A stretch of 64,000 bases of DNA, from the NCBI GenBank assembly GCA_023415825.1, contig JAEZJF010000006.1, forward strand, positions 310,001 to 374,000, written 5' to 3'. The notes below the pieces were generated by a model, which did no database searches, was not told where the DNA came from, and saw only the letters and a program-made list of their open reading frames with translations. The translations under genes were made by a program, and so were the position numbers. Below, piece by piece: positions 57,135-64,000 of the stretch (position 1 is its first letter; each line of letters begins with the position of its first letter). The stretch is from Bacillota bacterium (GTDB lineage Bacteria; Bacillota; Clostridia; DSM-8532).

Positions 57135-59090
57135 ATGAATCAAACTTCTATGGACATTTTGGAATACAACAAGATCAAGCAAATGCTGGAAGGTCTTGCG
57201 GTATCAAGCATGGGTAAAGAGCTCATTTCCAAGCTCAGACCCGAAACTGATATAAACATTATTGAAAACTGGCTGGAAGAAACCAGTGAAGCGCGGAAGC
57301 TTCTGGATAAGGGCTCCAGTGTTCCTTTGAGCAGTCTTAACGGGATAGAAAAGCTCATGGAAAAACTCGGTAAGGTAACAGCACTCCAACCCGATGAGTT
57401 GTGGATTCTCAGGAATATGCTTGTAGGTGCGGGAAGGCTTATGCGCTATATGCGAGACCGCTTGATGCTTGCTCACAAGGTCGCTTCCTATGCCTCATCC
57501 ATGTATGAGCTTTCGGATTTATCAGATGAAATTGACCGCTGTATCCTGGATAACCGTGTCGATGACAAGGCTTCCTCTGAGCTTGCCCGGACCCGCAAGC
57601 GGATAGGCATTGTGGAGGAACGTATTGAAAGTAAGCTTGATAGCATCTTAAGATCACCGGCTTACAAGGATATGCTGCAGGATGCTGTGGTCAGCGTACG
57701 GGGCGGCAGCTATGTCATCCCTGTAAAGCGGGAGCACAAGCGTGCCATGGACGGATCGGTCATGGACATTTCCTCCAGTGGTTCCACCGTCTTTATTGAG
57801 CCTGCAGCTATCAAAGCATTGAAATCAGAGCTTGACTTTTTGCGTATAGAAGAGGAAAAGGAGGTCTTCAAGATTCTCTCCCTCTTAACCGGCATGGCTG
57901 AAAGTTATAGAAAAGAAATCCTCATCAATATTCAGACCATGGCTCACTATGATTTTCTCTTTGCCAAGGCGAAGCTGGCCAATAGTATGAATGCTACCTC
58001 CCCTACCGTTAATCTGGAGAACAGGATTAACATCCGGCAAGGCCGTCATCCTTTGATCGGGGGTAATGCCATTCCACTGGATTTCTCCATCGGAGGCGAT
58101 TATCGGTCATTGGTCATAACAGGGCCCAATACCGGAGGCAAGACTGTTGTGCTAAAAACGGTGGGCCTGTTCTGCCTCATGGCTCAATCGGGGCTACATG
58201 TTCCAGCAGATACCGGCACGGAGGTGGCCATCTTTGCCGATATTCTGGCTGATATTGGGGATGGGCAAAGCATTGAGCAATCCCTAAGCACCTTCTCTTC
58301 CCATATCCGGAACATCATCAGCATCCTGAAGTGTGCCACTGCCAATACTCTGGTCATTATGGATGAGCTGGGAACTGGAACTGATCCTGCCGAAGGCATG
58401 GGCCTTGCCATCGCAGTTATGGAAAAGCTGTATGAGAAAGGTTGCATCATGGTTTGCACCACCCACTACAGTGAAATTAAAGAGTTTGCACGTACAACTC
58501 CGGGCTTTAAAAATGGCTGCATGCTCTTTGACACCGCTACCCTCCTCCCCCTCTATCAGCTCAGCATAGGTATTCCGGGGGAAAGCAATGCCTTCTTGAT
58601 TTCCCTCAGGCTAGGCATGGATCCCGAGCTTATCGAAAGAGCCCATAGCATTACGTACAAAGAGGAACATCATTATGAGAAACCTCATGAAGCAATACTG
58701 GAGCAAAAGCCTGGCATCCTTTTAAACGAAGAGATTATTTCAACCCATGAAGAACTCAAAAGCCAATCCGTCAGAAGAATGGATGCCAAAAAGAAAGCAG
58801 AAAAGCTAAAGGTAGATTCCCCCTATAAGCTAGGTGACTGCGTCTTTGTAACCAGTATGAACCGAACGGGCATCATCTGCGAACTGGAGAACCCCAGGGG
58901 CGAAATTGGCGTCATGGTGATGAAGAAGCGATTCACTGTCAACAAAAAGCGCCTGCGTCCGTTTATTGACGGAAAGGATCTTTACCCGGAGGAATACGAT
59001 CTGGATATTGTGCTGGAGAGCAAGGATTATCGAAGAAATAAGAAGACCATGGGCAAACGCCATGTCGATGGGCTAACATTAGAGCACTAG
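57135..59090 (+). CDS. MutS2-like ATPase lacking the Smr domain
   Basis: 651 residues from the ATG at 57135, nine bases after AGGAGG. It has the MutS2 architecture without domain I: core and clamp helices (1-300), ATPase with Walker A TGPNTGGKTV (about 329-338), Walker B LVIMDELGTGTDP (about 405-417) and CTTHYSEIKEFA. The coiled coil after the ATPase is short, a KOW-like segment (YKLGDCVFVTSMNRTGIICELE, about 563-590) is present, and the protein ends where the Smr nuclease would begin; full MutS2 is near 780 residues. MutS2 of Bacillus acts at collided ribosomes. Here the gene leads an operon with an ABC-2 exporter. Confidence 0.88.
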   Translation: MNQTSMDILEYNKIKQMLEGLAVSSMGKELISKLRPETDINIIENWLEETSEARKLLDKGSSVPLSSLNGIEKLMEKLGKVTALQPDELWILRNMLVGAGRLMRYMRDRLMLAHKVASYASSMYELSDLSDEIDRCILDNRVDDKASSELARTRKRIGIVEERIESKLDSILRSPAYKDMLQDAVVSVRGGSYVIPVKREHKRAMDGSVMDISSSGSTVFIEPAAIKALKSELDFLRIEEEKEVFKILSLLTGMAESYRKEILINIQTMAHYDFLFAKAKLANSMNATSPTVNLENRINIRQGRHPLIGGNAIPLDFSIGGDYRSLVITGPNTGGKTVVLKTVGLFCLMAQSGLHVPADTGTEVAIFADILADIGDGQSIEQSLSTFSSHIRNIISILKCATANTLVIMDELGTGTDPAEGMGLAIAVMEKLYEKGCIMVCTTHYSEIKEFARTTPGFKNGCMLFDTATLLPLYQLSIGIPGESNAFLISLRLGMDPELIERAHSITYKEEHHYEKPHEAILEQKPGILLNEEIISTHEELKSQSVRRMDAKKKAEKLKVDSPYKLGDCVFVTSMNRTGIICELENPRGEIGVMVMKKRFTVNKKRLRPFIDGKDLYPEEYDLDIVLESKDYRRNKKTMGKRHVDGLTLEH

Positions 59091-59105
59091 AAAGGATAGA
59101 GAGGT

Positions 59106-60107
59106 ATGGCACCAATTATTGAAACTCAGGGACTTACCAAGATTTTTAAGATTATTGAAAAGGAGGATGGTTTAAAAGGCACCTTCAAGGCCCTTTTCAA
59201 AAGGAAAACCGTTGAAAAAACAGCCCTCTCGGACTTTAATTTCCAAGTAGAACAGGGCGAGTTTGTGGGCCTGATAGGTCCCAACGGTGCCGGTAAAACC
59301 ACTCTGGTCAAGCTGCTCTGCGGTATTATTCAGCCTACCTGCGGCAGGGTGCAAGTTCTAGGCTTTACACCGGGCAAGCTAAAAGATGACTTCAAGAGGA
59401 GCTTTGCGGTGGTCATGGGCCAAAAGAGTCAGCTTTGGTGGGATCTTCCGGCGTCGGATACCTTTCTGTTGAACAAGGAAATCTACGGCATCCCGGATAG
59501 CGTTTATCAAGAAAACATCGCCTATTTCAGTGGAATTTTTGACGTTAAGGGTCTTCTTTCAACACCGGTGCGGAATCTTTCATTAGGGGAGCGCATGAAG
59601 CTGGAGCTCATAGCCGCCCTCCTTCACAACCCAAAGGTGCTCTTTTTGGATGAACCCACCATTGGTTTGGATGCTATTGCCCAAAAACAGATTCGCCTGT
59701 TTTTGAAGGAGGTCAACGAAACCAAGGGGGTCACCATTCTCCTGACCAGCCACTATATGGAAGACATTAAACACCTCTGTAAAAGAACTGTTGTCATCAG
59801 CGGGGGTAAAAAGGTTTATGACGGGAAGCTTGATTCACTCCTTAACAGCTTTCAGGAGCAGCGAACCATTGCTGTCACCTTTGCAGCTGAATCCTTTCCT
59901 GAGCTTCAAATGGATGTGGAATGGATGGAAAGAACCCCTCTGAAGGTTGTTTTCATGGTAAAAAAGGAACTTGTAAAACCGGCTGTTCAGAGCCTGTTTA
60001 GTCAGTATGAGATCACCGACATCCGCATTGAAGAAGAGGAAATCGGCGGTGTTATTGAAAGAATCTATTCGGCAGGAGCGAGCTTATGCGAAAATATTTT
60101 GAAGTAG
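59106..60107 (+). CDS. ABC-2 exporter ATPase (viologen-exporter type)
   Basis: 333 residues, 15 bases after the MutS2-like stop. N-terminal insertion IIEKEDGLKGTFKALFKRKTVEKTAL typical of this branch, Walker A GPNGAGKTT, signature LSLGERMKLELIAALLHNP, Walker B VLFLDEPTIGLD, switch His LTSHYMEDIKHLCKR. The C-terminal tail is the ACT-like domain of such ATPases. It powers the two permeases that follow. Related exporters handle viologens or other cationic toxins; the real substrate is unknown. Confidence 0.92.
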   Translation: MAPIIETQGLTKIFKIIEKEDGLKGTFKALFKRKTVEKTALSDFNFQVEQGEFVGLIGPNGAGKTTLVKLLCGIIQPTCGRVQVLGFTPGKLKDDFKRSFAVVMGQKSQLWWDLPASDTFLLNKEIYGIPDSVYQENIAYFSGIFDVKGLLSTPVRNLSLGERMKLELIAALLHNPKVLFLDEPTIGLDAIAQKQIRLFLKEVNETKGVTILLTSHYMEDIKHLCKRTVVISGGKKVYDGKLDSLLNSFQEQRTIAVTFAAESFPELQMDVEWMERTPLKVVFMVKKELVKPAVQSLFSQYEITDIRIEEEEIGGVIERIYSAGASLCENILK

Positions 60108-60880
60108 GTAAAATTAGCCTCAAAACACAGATGACTTATCGATTTGACGTATTCATAGGCAGCTTGATGCCTTTTTTCAGAGTATTCCTGGCCTACTATC
60201 TCTGGCGGACGCTTTTTAAGGGTAAAACTGAAATAGGCGGCATGACCTTTGGCATGATGCTTACCTACTATATCCTATGTGCCTTTATCCAGAGGCTTGA
60301 ACAGTCCAACGGGTTGGTTTGGGAGTTTGCCGGTGAAATTCGAGAAGGTCGTTTCTCAAAGTACCTTGTAAAGCCCATCAGCCCCTTGGGCCATTTCTTG
60401 TCGGTCAGCCTTGGAAAAACTCTGTATATCCTTCTTTTTACTTTGATTACGATAGGTGTCCTTGCCCTCCTTTTCAGTAAGGAATTTGTAGCCCCCACAC
60501 TCTCTTTCCAACTTGTTCTTGCTCTGCTCATTGCATTTTTGGGGCTGGTTTTCATGATTCTGCTCAATTACCTGACAGCACTTTTGGCCTTTAAGTTTAA
60601 AGATGTCACCGGATGGCATCTCTTAAAAGGAAATATTGTGGATTTCCTCTCAGGCGCACTCCTTCCTCTCTCAATTCTCCCTGGTTGGATGCAGGGCGTC
60701 ATGCGGATTTTCCCATTCTACTATACCCAATACCTTCCCGCCAGTCTTTACCTGGGACTTAGAACTGAAGAAGCACTAACCGGTGTAATTATCCTAACCA
60801 TTTGGAATCTGGTTTTATGGGTTCTAGCCGAAGCGACCTACAACCGATTCAGACGCTTATATGAGGGGGTGGGAGCATGA
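60086..60880 (+). CDS. ABC-2 permease, ABC2_membrane_6-like subunit 1
   Basis: 264 residues with six helices; the ATG at 60086 overlaps the ATPase gene by 22 bases. The first loop has MTYRFDVFIGSLMPFFRVFLAYYLWRTLF, and the amphipathic helix EIREGRFSKYLVKPISPLGHFL is typical of this family, as is the later GALLPLSILPGWMQGVMRIFPFYYTQYLPASLYLG. It pairs with the next gene. Confidence 0.88.
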   Translation: MRKYFEVGKISLKTQMTYRFDVFIGSLMPFFRVFLAYYLWRTLFKGKTEIGGMTFGMMLTYYILCAFIQRLEQSNGLVWEFAGEIREGRFSKYLVKPISPLGHFLSVSLGKTLYILLFTLITIGVLALLFSKEFVAPTLSFQLVLALLIAFLGLVFMILLNYLTALLAFKFKDVTGWHLLKGNIVDFLSGALLPLSILPGWMQGVMRIFPFYYTQYLPASLYLGLRTEEALTGVIILTIWNLVLWVLAEATYNRFRRLYEGVGA

Positions 60881-61686
60881 ACGCCATGCTGACCGTTAAA
60901 CGATATTTCAGAATATTTACTCAGCTTTTCAAGTTCAGGCTGTCCAATCAAATGATTTACAGAGCCAGCTTTTGGACAGTATTTTTTGTGGATATGTCCT
61001 TGTTTCTAATTCAATTGGCCGTGTTTTCGGCCCTGTTTTTAAATGTTGATAGTATTAATGGCTGGAATAAATATCAGATGATTTTCTTCGTGGGTACCTT
61101 CAACCTGGTGGATTCTACGAATATGTTTCTATGCTTTTTCGGGATTATCAGTATTCCGGGAAAAATACGGGAGGGCAAGCTGGACATCTACATGACAAAG
61201 CCCGTCAATACACTCTTTTGGGTTACATTTGAAAGCATTGATATAGGTTCATCACTTTTATTCATTCCAGCAAGTTTGATGATCGGCTACGCTACTATAA
61301 AATTGGGCATCACGTTGACCCTGGGAAAAGTGTTGGGTTATTTCCTGCTTTTAGCTCTTATGCTGCTCCTTCTTTATAGCCTGATGCTGATCTTGCGGAC
61401 TTTATCCTTTTGGTTTATAAAAACCGATGCCCTTCATGATTTAGAGGGGGAACTCATGGGTTTCAGTTTCAGAGTACCGGGTATTGTTTATACCGGCGCA
61501 GCCAAATTCATTCTATATATACTTCTTCCCTACGCCCTTTTGGCCACAATCCCGACTCAATTCTTTACTCAAATTCTGACAGGAGGACAATGGCTTCTGG
61601 TGGTTTGTGTTACCTTGTTTTTCACCATACTGGCTCAAGTGCTCTGGCGGTTAGGGCTTAGAAACTATACCAGTGCCAGCAGCTAA
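60877..61686 (+). CDS. ABC-2 permease, ABC2_membrane_6/DUF990-like subunit 2
   Basis: 269 residues, six helices; the start overlaps the previous stop (ATGA). FKFRLSNQMIYRASFWTVFFVDMSLFLIQL and GKIREGKLDIYMTKPVNTLFWV match the DUF990-type partner of heterodimeric ABC-2 exporters. It is the last gene of the MutS2-like/exporter operon. Confidence 0.88.
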   Translation: MNAMLTVKRYFRIFTQLFKFRLSNQMIYRASFWTVFFVDMSLFLIQLAVFSALFLNVDSINGWNKYQMIFFVGTFNLVDSTNMFLCFFGIISIPGKIREGKLDIYMTKPVNTLFWVTFESIDIGSSLLFIPASLMIGYATIKLGITLTLGKVLGYFLLLALMLLLLYSLMLILRTLSFWFIKTDALHDLEGELMGFSFRVPGIVYTGAAKFILYILLPYALLATIPTQFFTQILTGGQWLLVVCVTLFFTILAQVLWRLGLRNYTSASS

Positions 61687-61738
61687 TCTTAATCTATCTC
61701 TAATAGAATTCTAACTTCTATTAAACTCATTTTTCCTG

Positions 61739-61744
61739 TATAAT
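61739..61744 (+). promoter_or_regulatory. Putative -10 box of small membrane protein gene
   Basis: TATAAT in CTGTATAATTAAGAC, 72 bases before the start; no convincing -35. Confidence 0.4.
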
Positions 61745-61816
61745 TAAGACATAAGGATATAATTTTTTCCTTATAGTTTGTCATGATCTCTAACATGTAT
61801 AAGGAGGACGGTAAGT

Positions 61817-62128
61817 ATGAAGCATGTGATCAAAAGCAAATATGTGGCGCTTCTGATTAAATCGGTTCTGCTGGCTCTTCTTTTAGTAGCAATTGCATTC
61901 TTTCTTGGAATGGTGTTTACAAGAAACGTCATTATCCTGGGTATTATTGTTGGTGTCTTTATTCAAGTGCGAAAATATCGGCGTTCAAAGACCCATGAAT
62001 ATGACGAGGTTGGATATTGGAGCGGCATTGGTCATTTCGACATCGGATTTGACAGAAATTTCTTTGAGGATGACTTCGGTGATGACTTTGACGAGTATCA
62101 GGCCCTTGGACAACGCCAGAGGCTATAA
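61817..62128 (+). CDS. Small membrane protein with acidic tail
   Basis: 103 residues; AAGGAGGACGGTAAGT precedes the ATG. Two adjacent helices (YVALLIKSVLLALLLVAIAFFLG and VIILGIIVGVFIQV) are followed by a basic KYRRSKTH and a soluble tail rich in Asp/Glu (DRNFFEDDFGDDFDEYQALG). No family is recognised. The gene converges on the SLC13-type permease, overlapping six bases. Confidence 0.65.
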   Translation: MKHVIKSKYVALLIKSVLLALLLVAIAFFLGMVFTRNVIILGIIVGVFIQVRKYRRSKTHEYDEVGYWSGIGHFDIGFDRNFFEDDFGDDFDEYQALGQRQRL

Positions 62129-63253
62129 AGTAATAAGAGCAACCCCTGATAATATCAGAAGAAAAACAAGATTGAACACAGTGAATACTTTCAGATATTG
62201 GCGGGATAGTTTAGGGTGTGCTTTTACAAAGAACTTGTATGAGATGACACTGGCCAGAGAGGCTATTAAGGTGCCCATCCCCCCTACATTAACCCCCAAA
62301 AGCAAGTCCTTGTAATTCTCTGTGAAGCCTGATAACAGAACAGCTGCAGGAACATTACTGATGATTTGGCTGGTTAATACCGAAACAATAAACTCGCTTT
62401 TTGATAACAGCTCTGATAGAAAATTGGCTACTGCAGGCAGATTGGACATGTTCCCGACAAAAATAAAAAAACCTATAAAAGTAAAGAGAAGCGAATAGTC
62501 AACCTCACGAAACAAGTGCTTGTCAATCAGAAAAATACAGAGTATCAGAATTCCGGTAACCCAAAGAATAGGTAATACATTGAACACGGCCAGGACTGAA
62601 ATGACGAATAGCAGTGTATAAGCCACAAGATGCTTCTTTTCTATATCTCCATTTGGCATTTCACGATTACTATCAATATTTTTCTGCTCTATCAAAAAAG
62701 TTGAAAGAGCCAATAAAAGCCCTCCTACTACTACGACAGGTAATAGCAGAAAGATAAATTCGCCTAATCCAAGGTTATATTGTGAAAACAGATAGAGATT
62801 CTGCGGGTTTCCCACAGGTGTAAGGCTGCTTCCTATATTAGCTGCAATGGTTTGCAGGACAATCAGCAGAATTGCATAATCATTTTCATTTATTTTATCA
62901 AGCACAATGAGAGTAAAGGGAACTAGGGTTATAAGCGCAACATCATTGGTCATGAACATGGCTAAAATATAGGTTAATAAAATAATTCCCAGGGAGAGCT
63001 GCCTCAAATTGCCGCTCTTTTTTGCTACAATGGCAGCCACGACCTCGAAGGCCTGTATTTTCTTAAGACCGACCATAACGACCATAAGACAGAACAGACA
63101 CAGGAGTACTTTATAGTCAATGTACGAAAAATAGGCGTATGTAGGCGGTACAAAAAATGCCGATGCCAGGGCAGCAATAAGGGCTATCACCAGAACAGCC
63201 TCAGATTTAATAAGGTTCACCCATTTATTCAGATAGACTCTTTCGTTTTCCAT
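62123..63253 (-). CDS. SLC13/ArsB-type anion permease
   Basis: 376 residues, about ten helices; AAAGG precedes the ATG. Repeated motifs of the citrate/arsenite permease superfamily: TNDVALITLVPFTLIVL, AANIGSSLTPVGNPQNLYL, the mirrored SNVPAAVLLSGFT and GVNVGGMGTLIASLASVIS. The substrate may be a dicarboxylate, sulfate or arsenite-like anion; sequence does not tell. It follows rplL on the same strand after a terminator. Confidence 0.87.
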   Translation of the reverse strand: MENERVYLNKWVNLIKSEAVLVIALIAALASAFFVPPTYAYFSYIDYKVLLCLFCLMVVMVGLKKIQAFEVVAAIVAKKSGNLRQLSLGIILLTYILAMFMTNDVALITLVPFTLIVLDKINENDYAILLIVLQTIAANIGSSLTPVGNPQNLYLFSQYNLGLGEFIFLLLPVVVVGGLLLALSTFLIEQKNIDSNREMPNGDIEKKHLVAYTLLFVISVLAVFNVLPILWVTGILILCIFLIDKHLFREVDYSLLFTFIGFFIFVGNMSNLPAVANFLSELLSKSEFIVSVLTSQIISNVPAAVLLSGFTENYKDLLLGVNVGGMGTLIASLASVISYKFFVKAHPKLSRQYLKVFTVFNLVFLLILSGVALITL

Positions 63254-63305
63254 AACATGACCTTTCGTGAGAGCTTAACAACGAGCCTTCCCTTGCTTAC
63301 TGCTT

Positions 63306-63334
63306 AAAAAAAGAGAGCCAATTGGCTCTCTTTT
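63306..63334 (-). terminator. Terminator after rplL
   Basis: AAAAGAGAGCCAATTGGCTCTCTTTTTTT on the minus strand: a perfect stem with seven T residues, directly after the rplL stop. Confidence 0.85.
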
Positions 63335-63352
63335 CATACGGCTATGCAAAAA

Positions 63353-63730
63353 TTACTTAATTTCAACAGTTGCGCCGACTTCCTTGAACTTAGCAGCAAT
63401 AGCATTTGCATCGTCCTTGGAAAGACCTTCCTTGATGGTGCTAGGAACGTTTTCTGTAACGTCCTTTGCTTCCTTAAGGCCAAGAGCTGTGATTTCACGT
63501 ACAACCTTGATAACCTTAATCTTCTCAGCGCCGGCTTCCTTAAGAATAACGGTGAACTCGGTCTGCTCTTCAGCGGGAGCTGCGGCTGCAGCAGAGGCAG
63601 GACCAGCAGCAACAGCTACAGGAGCTGCGGATACGCCAAATTCTTCTTCAATAGCCTTTACAAGATCCTTGAGCTCAAGGATAGATAAAGTTTTGATTTC
63701 TTCAATAAACTTTGTGATCTTTTCACTCAT
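63353..63730 (-). CDS. rplL: 50S ribosomal protein L7/L12
   Basis: 125 residues from the ATG at about 63730, nine bases after GGAGG. N-terminal dimerisation region SEKITKFIEEIKTLSILELKDLVKAIEEEFGV, an Ala-rich hinge, and the conserved C-terminal domain EQTEFTVILKEAGAEKIKVIKVVREITALGLKEAKDVTENVPSTIKEGLSKDDA. It forms the ribosomal stalk with L10, encoded just upstream. Usually followed by rpoB; here a terminator and an anion permease follow instead. Confidence 0.97.
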   Translation of the reverse strand: MSEKITKFIEEIKTLSILELKDLVKAIEEEFGVSAAPVAVAAGPASAAAAAPAEEQTEFTVILKEAGAEKIKVIKVVREITALGLKEAKDVTENVPSTIKEGLSKDDANAIAAKFKEVGATVEIK

Positions 63731-63786
63731 TTCAATATCCTCCATTACTTTTTCATTTCTTCAAAATAGTTACTATACCATTTGGA

Positions 63787-64000
63787 TTAAGCGTTTTGCT
63801 CCTGCTTTTCAACAATAGCATTAAGCGCAGCAGCAAGACCATAGAGCGGGCTCTGGAGACTTCCAATGAACTTTGCAAGAAGTTCCTCTCTGGAAGGAGT
63901 AGAAGCCAGTTCCTTAACACCGTTTTCGTCGATGATGTTGCCTTCTACCATACCACCCTTGATCTCAAGCTTCTCAAAGTCCTTAGCGTACTTCGAGAGA
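63787..64000 (-). CDS. rplJ: 50S ribosomal protein L10, C-terminal part
   Basis: The window ends inside the gene. The 70 visible codons give LSKYAKDFEKLEIKGGMVEG, VKELASTPSREELLAKFIGS, LQSPLYGLAAALNAIVEKQEQNA, the L10 domain that binds L7/L12. The gap to rplL is about 55 bases, as usual for rplJL. Confidence 0.95.
   Translation of the reverse strand, partial: LSKYAKDFEKLEIKGGMVEGNIIDENGVKELASTPSREELLAKFIGSLQSPLYGLAAALNAIVEKQEQNA

Noticed and set aside
63384..63818. 144-codon plus-strand frame opposite rplL
   Set aside because: Antisense of the Ala/Lys-rich ribosomal protein gene, a well-known artefact.
1..64000. tRNA, rRNA, CRISPR array, insertion sequence or prophage genes
   Set aside because: None seen. 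The holin-like protein at 11665 has no phage neighbours, and no transposase or integrase frame was recognised.

Overview
The window looks like chromosomal DNA of an anaerobic, spore-forming, Gram-positive Clostridia (Bacillota). Supporting signs are a tricistronic spore germinant-receptor operon, a T-box leader, an LPXTG wall protein, a small 4Fe-4S ferredoxin, near-consensus sigma-A promoters, AGGAGG ribosome sites and several TTG/GTG starts. A lipoprotein GH5 glucanase suggests a plant-polysaccharide degrader. I cannot name the species. The first 6.6 kb reads visibly GC-richer than the rest; this was judged by eye, not computed.

Layout. 1-6.6 kb: a partial membrane protein, a wall-anchored protein made of repeated carbohydrate-binding-like modules, a LacI-type regulator followed by decayed copies of its own 3' end, and a GH5 glucanase carrying the same module; two identical 16-bp operators lie between regulator and glucanase. 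6.9-13.4 kb: an XRE-methyltransferase fusion, an unknown membrane-anchored protein, two SatD-family proteins with a DUF3307 membrane protein, a small membrane protein and an MFS transporter. 13.5-19.8 kb: DUF503, a receiver-SpoIIE phosphatase, an RluA enzyme, phenylacetate-CoA ligase behind a T-box, a PH-domain protein and two related small exported/membrane proteins. 19.9-27.8 kb: XRE, DUF1538 and tandem PII-like genes in one operon, a permuted NlpC/P60-like protein, a TraB-like lipoprotein, an orphan histidine kinase, an LCP ligase and a ferredoxin. 27.8-32.8 kb: the germinant-receptor operon gerA-gerB-gerC plus an unlisted 52-residue two-helix protein. 33-37 kb: a heterodimeric ABC exporter.

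37-43.9 kb: DUF2207, a polytopic membrane protein, a split purine end-pathway (stand-alone AICAR transformylase plus PurO-type IMP cyclohydrolase), a DJ-1 protein and a phosphodiester glycosidase-like protein. 43.9-52.7 kb: an Lpl/Yte-type sugar ABC importer with a YesM-type kinase flanked by two YesN-type regulators. 52.8-54.6 kb: a GyrI-like protein, a zinc-ribbon repeat protein and a tiny membrane protein. 54.8-56.7 kb: a CASTOR/POLLUX-type channel. 56.8-61.7 kb: a consensus promoter, a 7-codon leader peptide and two terminator hairpins ahead of a MutS2-like ATPase without Smr domain and an ABC-2 exporter. 61.8-64 kb: a small membrane protein, an SLC13/ArsB-type permease and rplL with the end of rplJ.

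The most interesting signals are: (1) the attenuator-like leader driving a MutS2-like gene joined to an ABC-2 exporter, a candidate antibiotic- or ribosome-stall-inducible operon; (2) SatD proteins whose motifs match class III nucleotide cyclases, paired with a DUF3307 membrane protein; (3) a dispersed hairpin element with compensatory base changes between copies, often ending in a TATAAT-like box; (4) a Phe-type T-box on phenylacetate-CoA ligase, implying phenylacetate salvage to phenylalanine.
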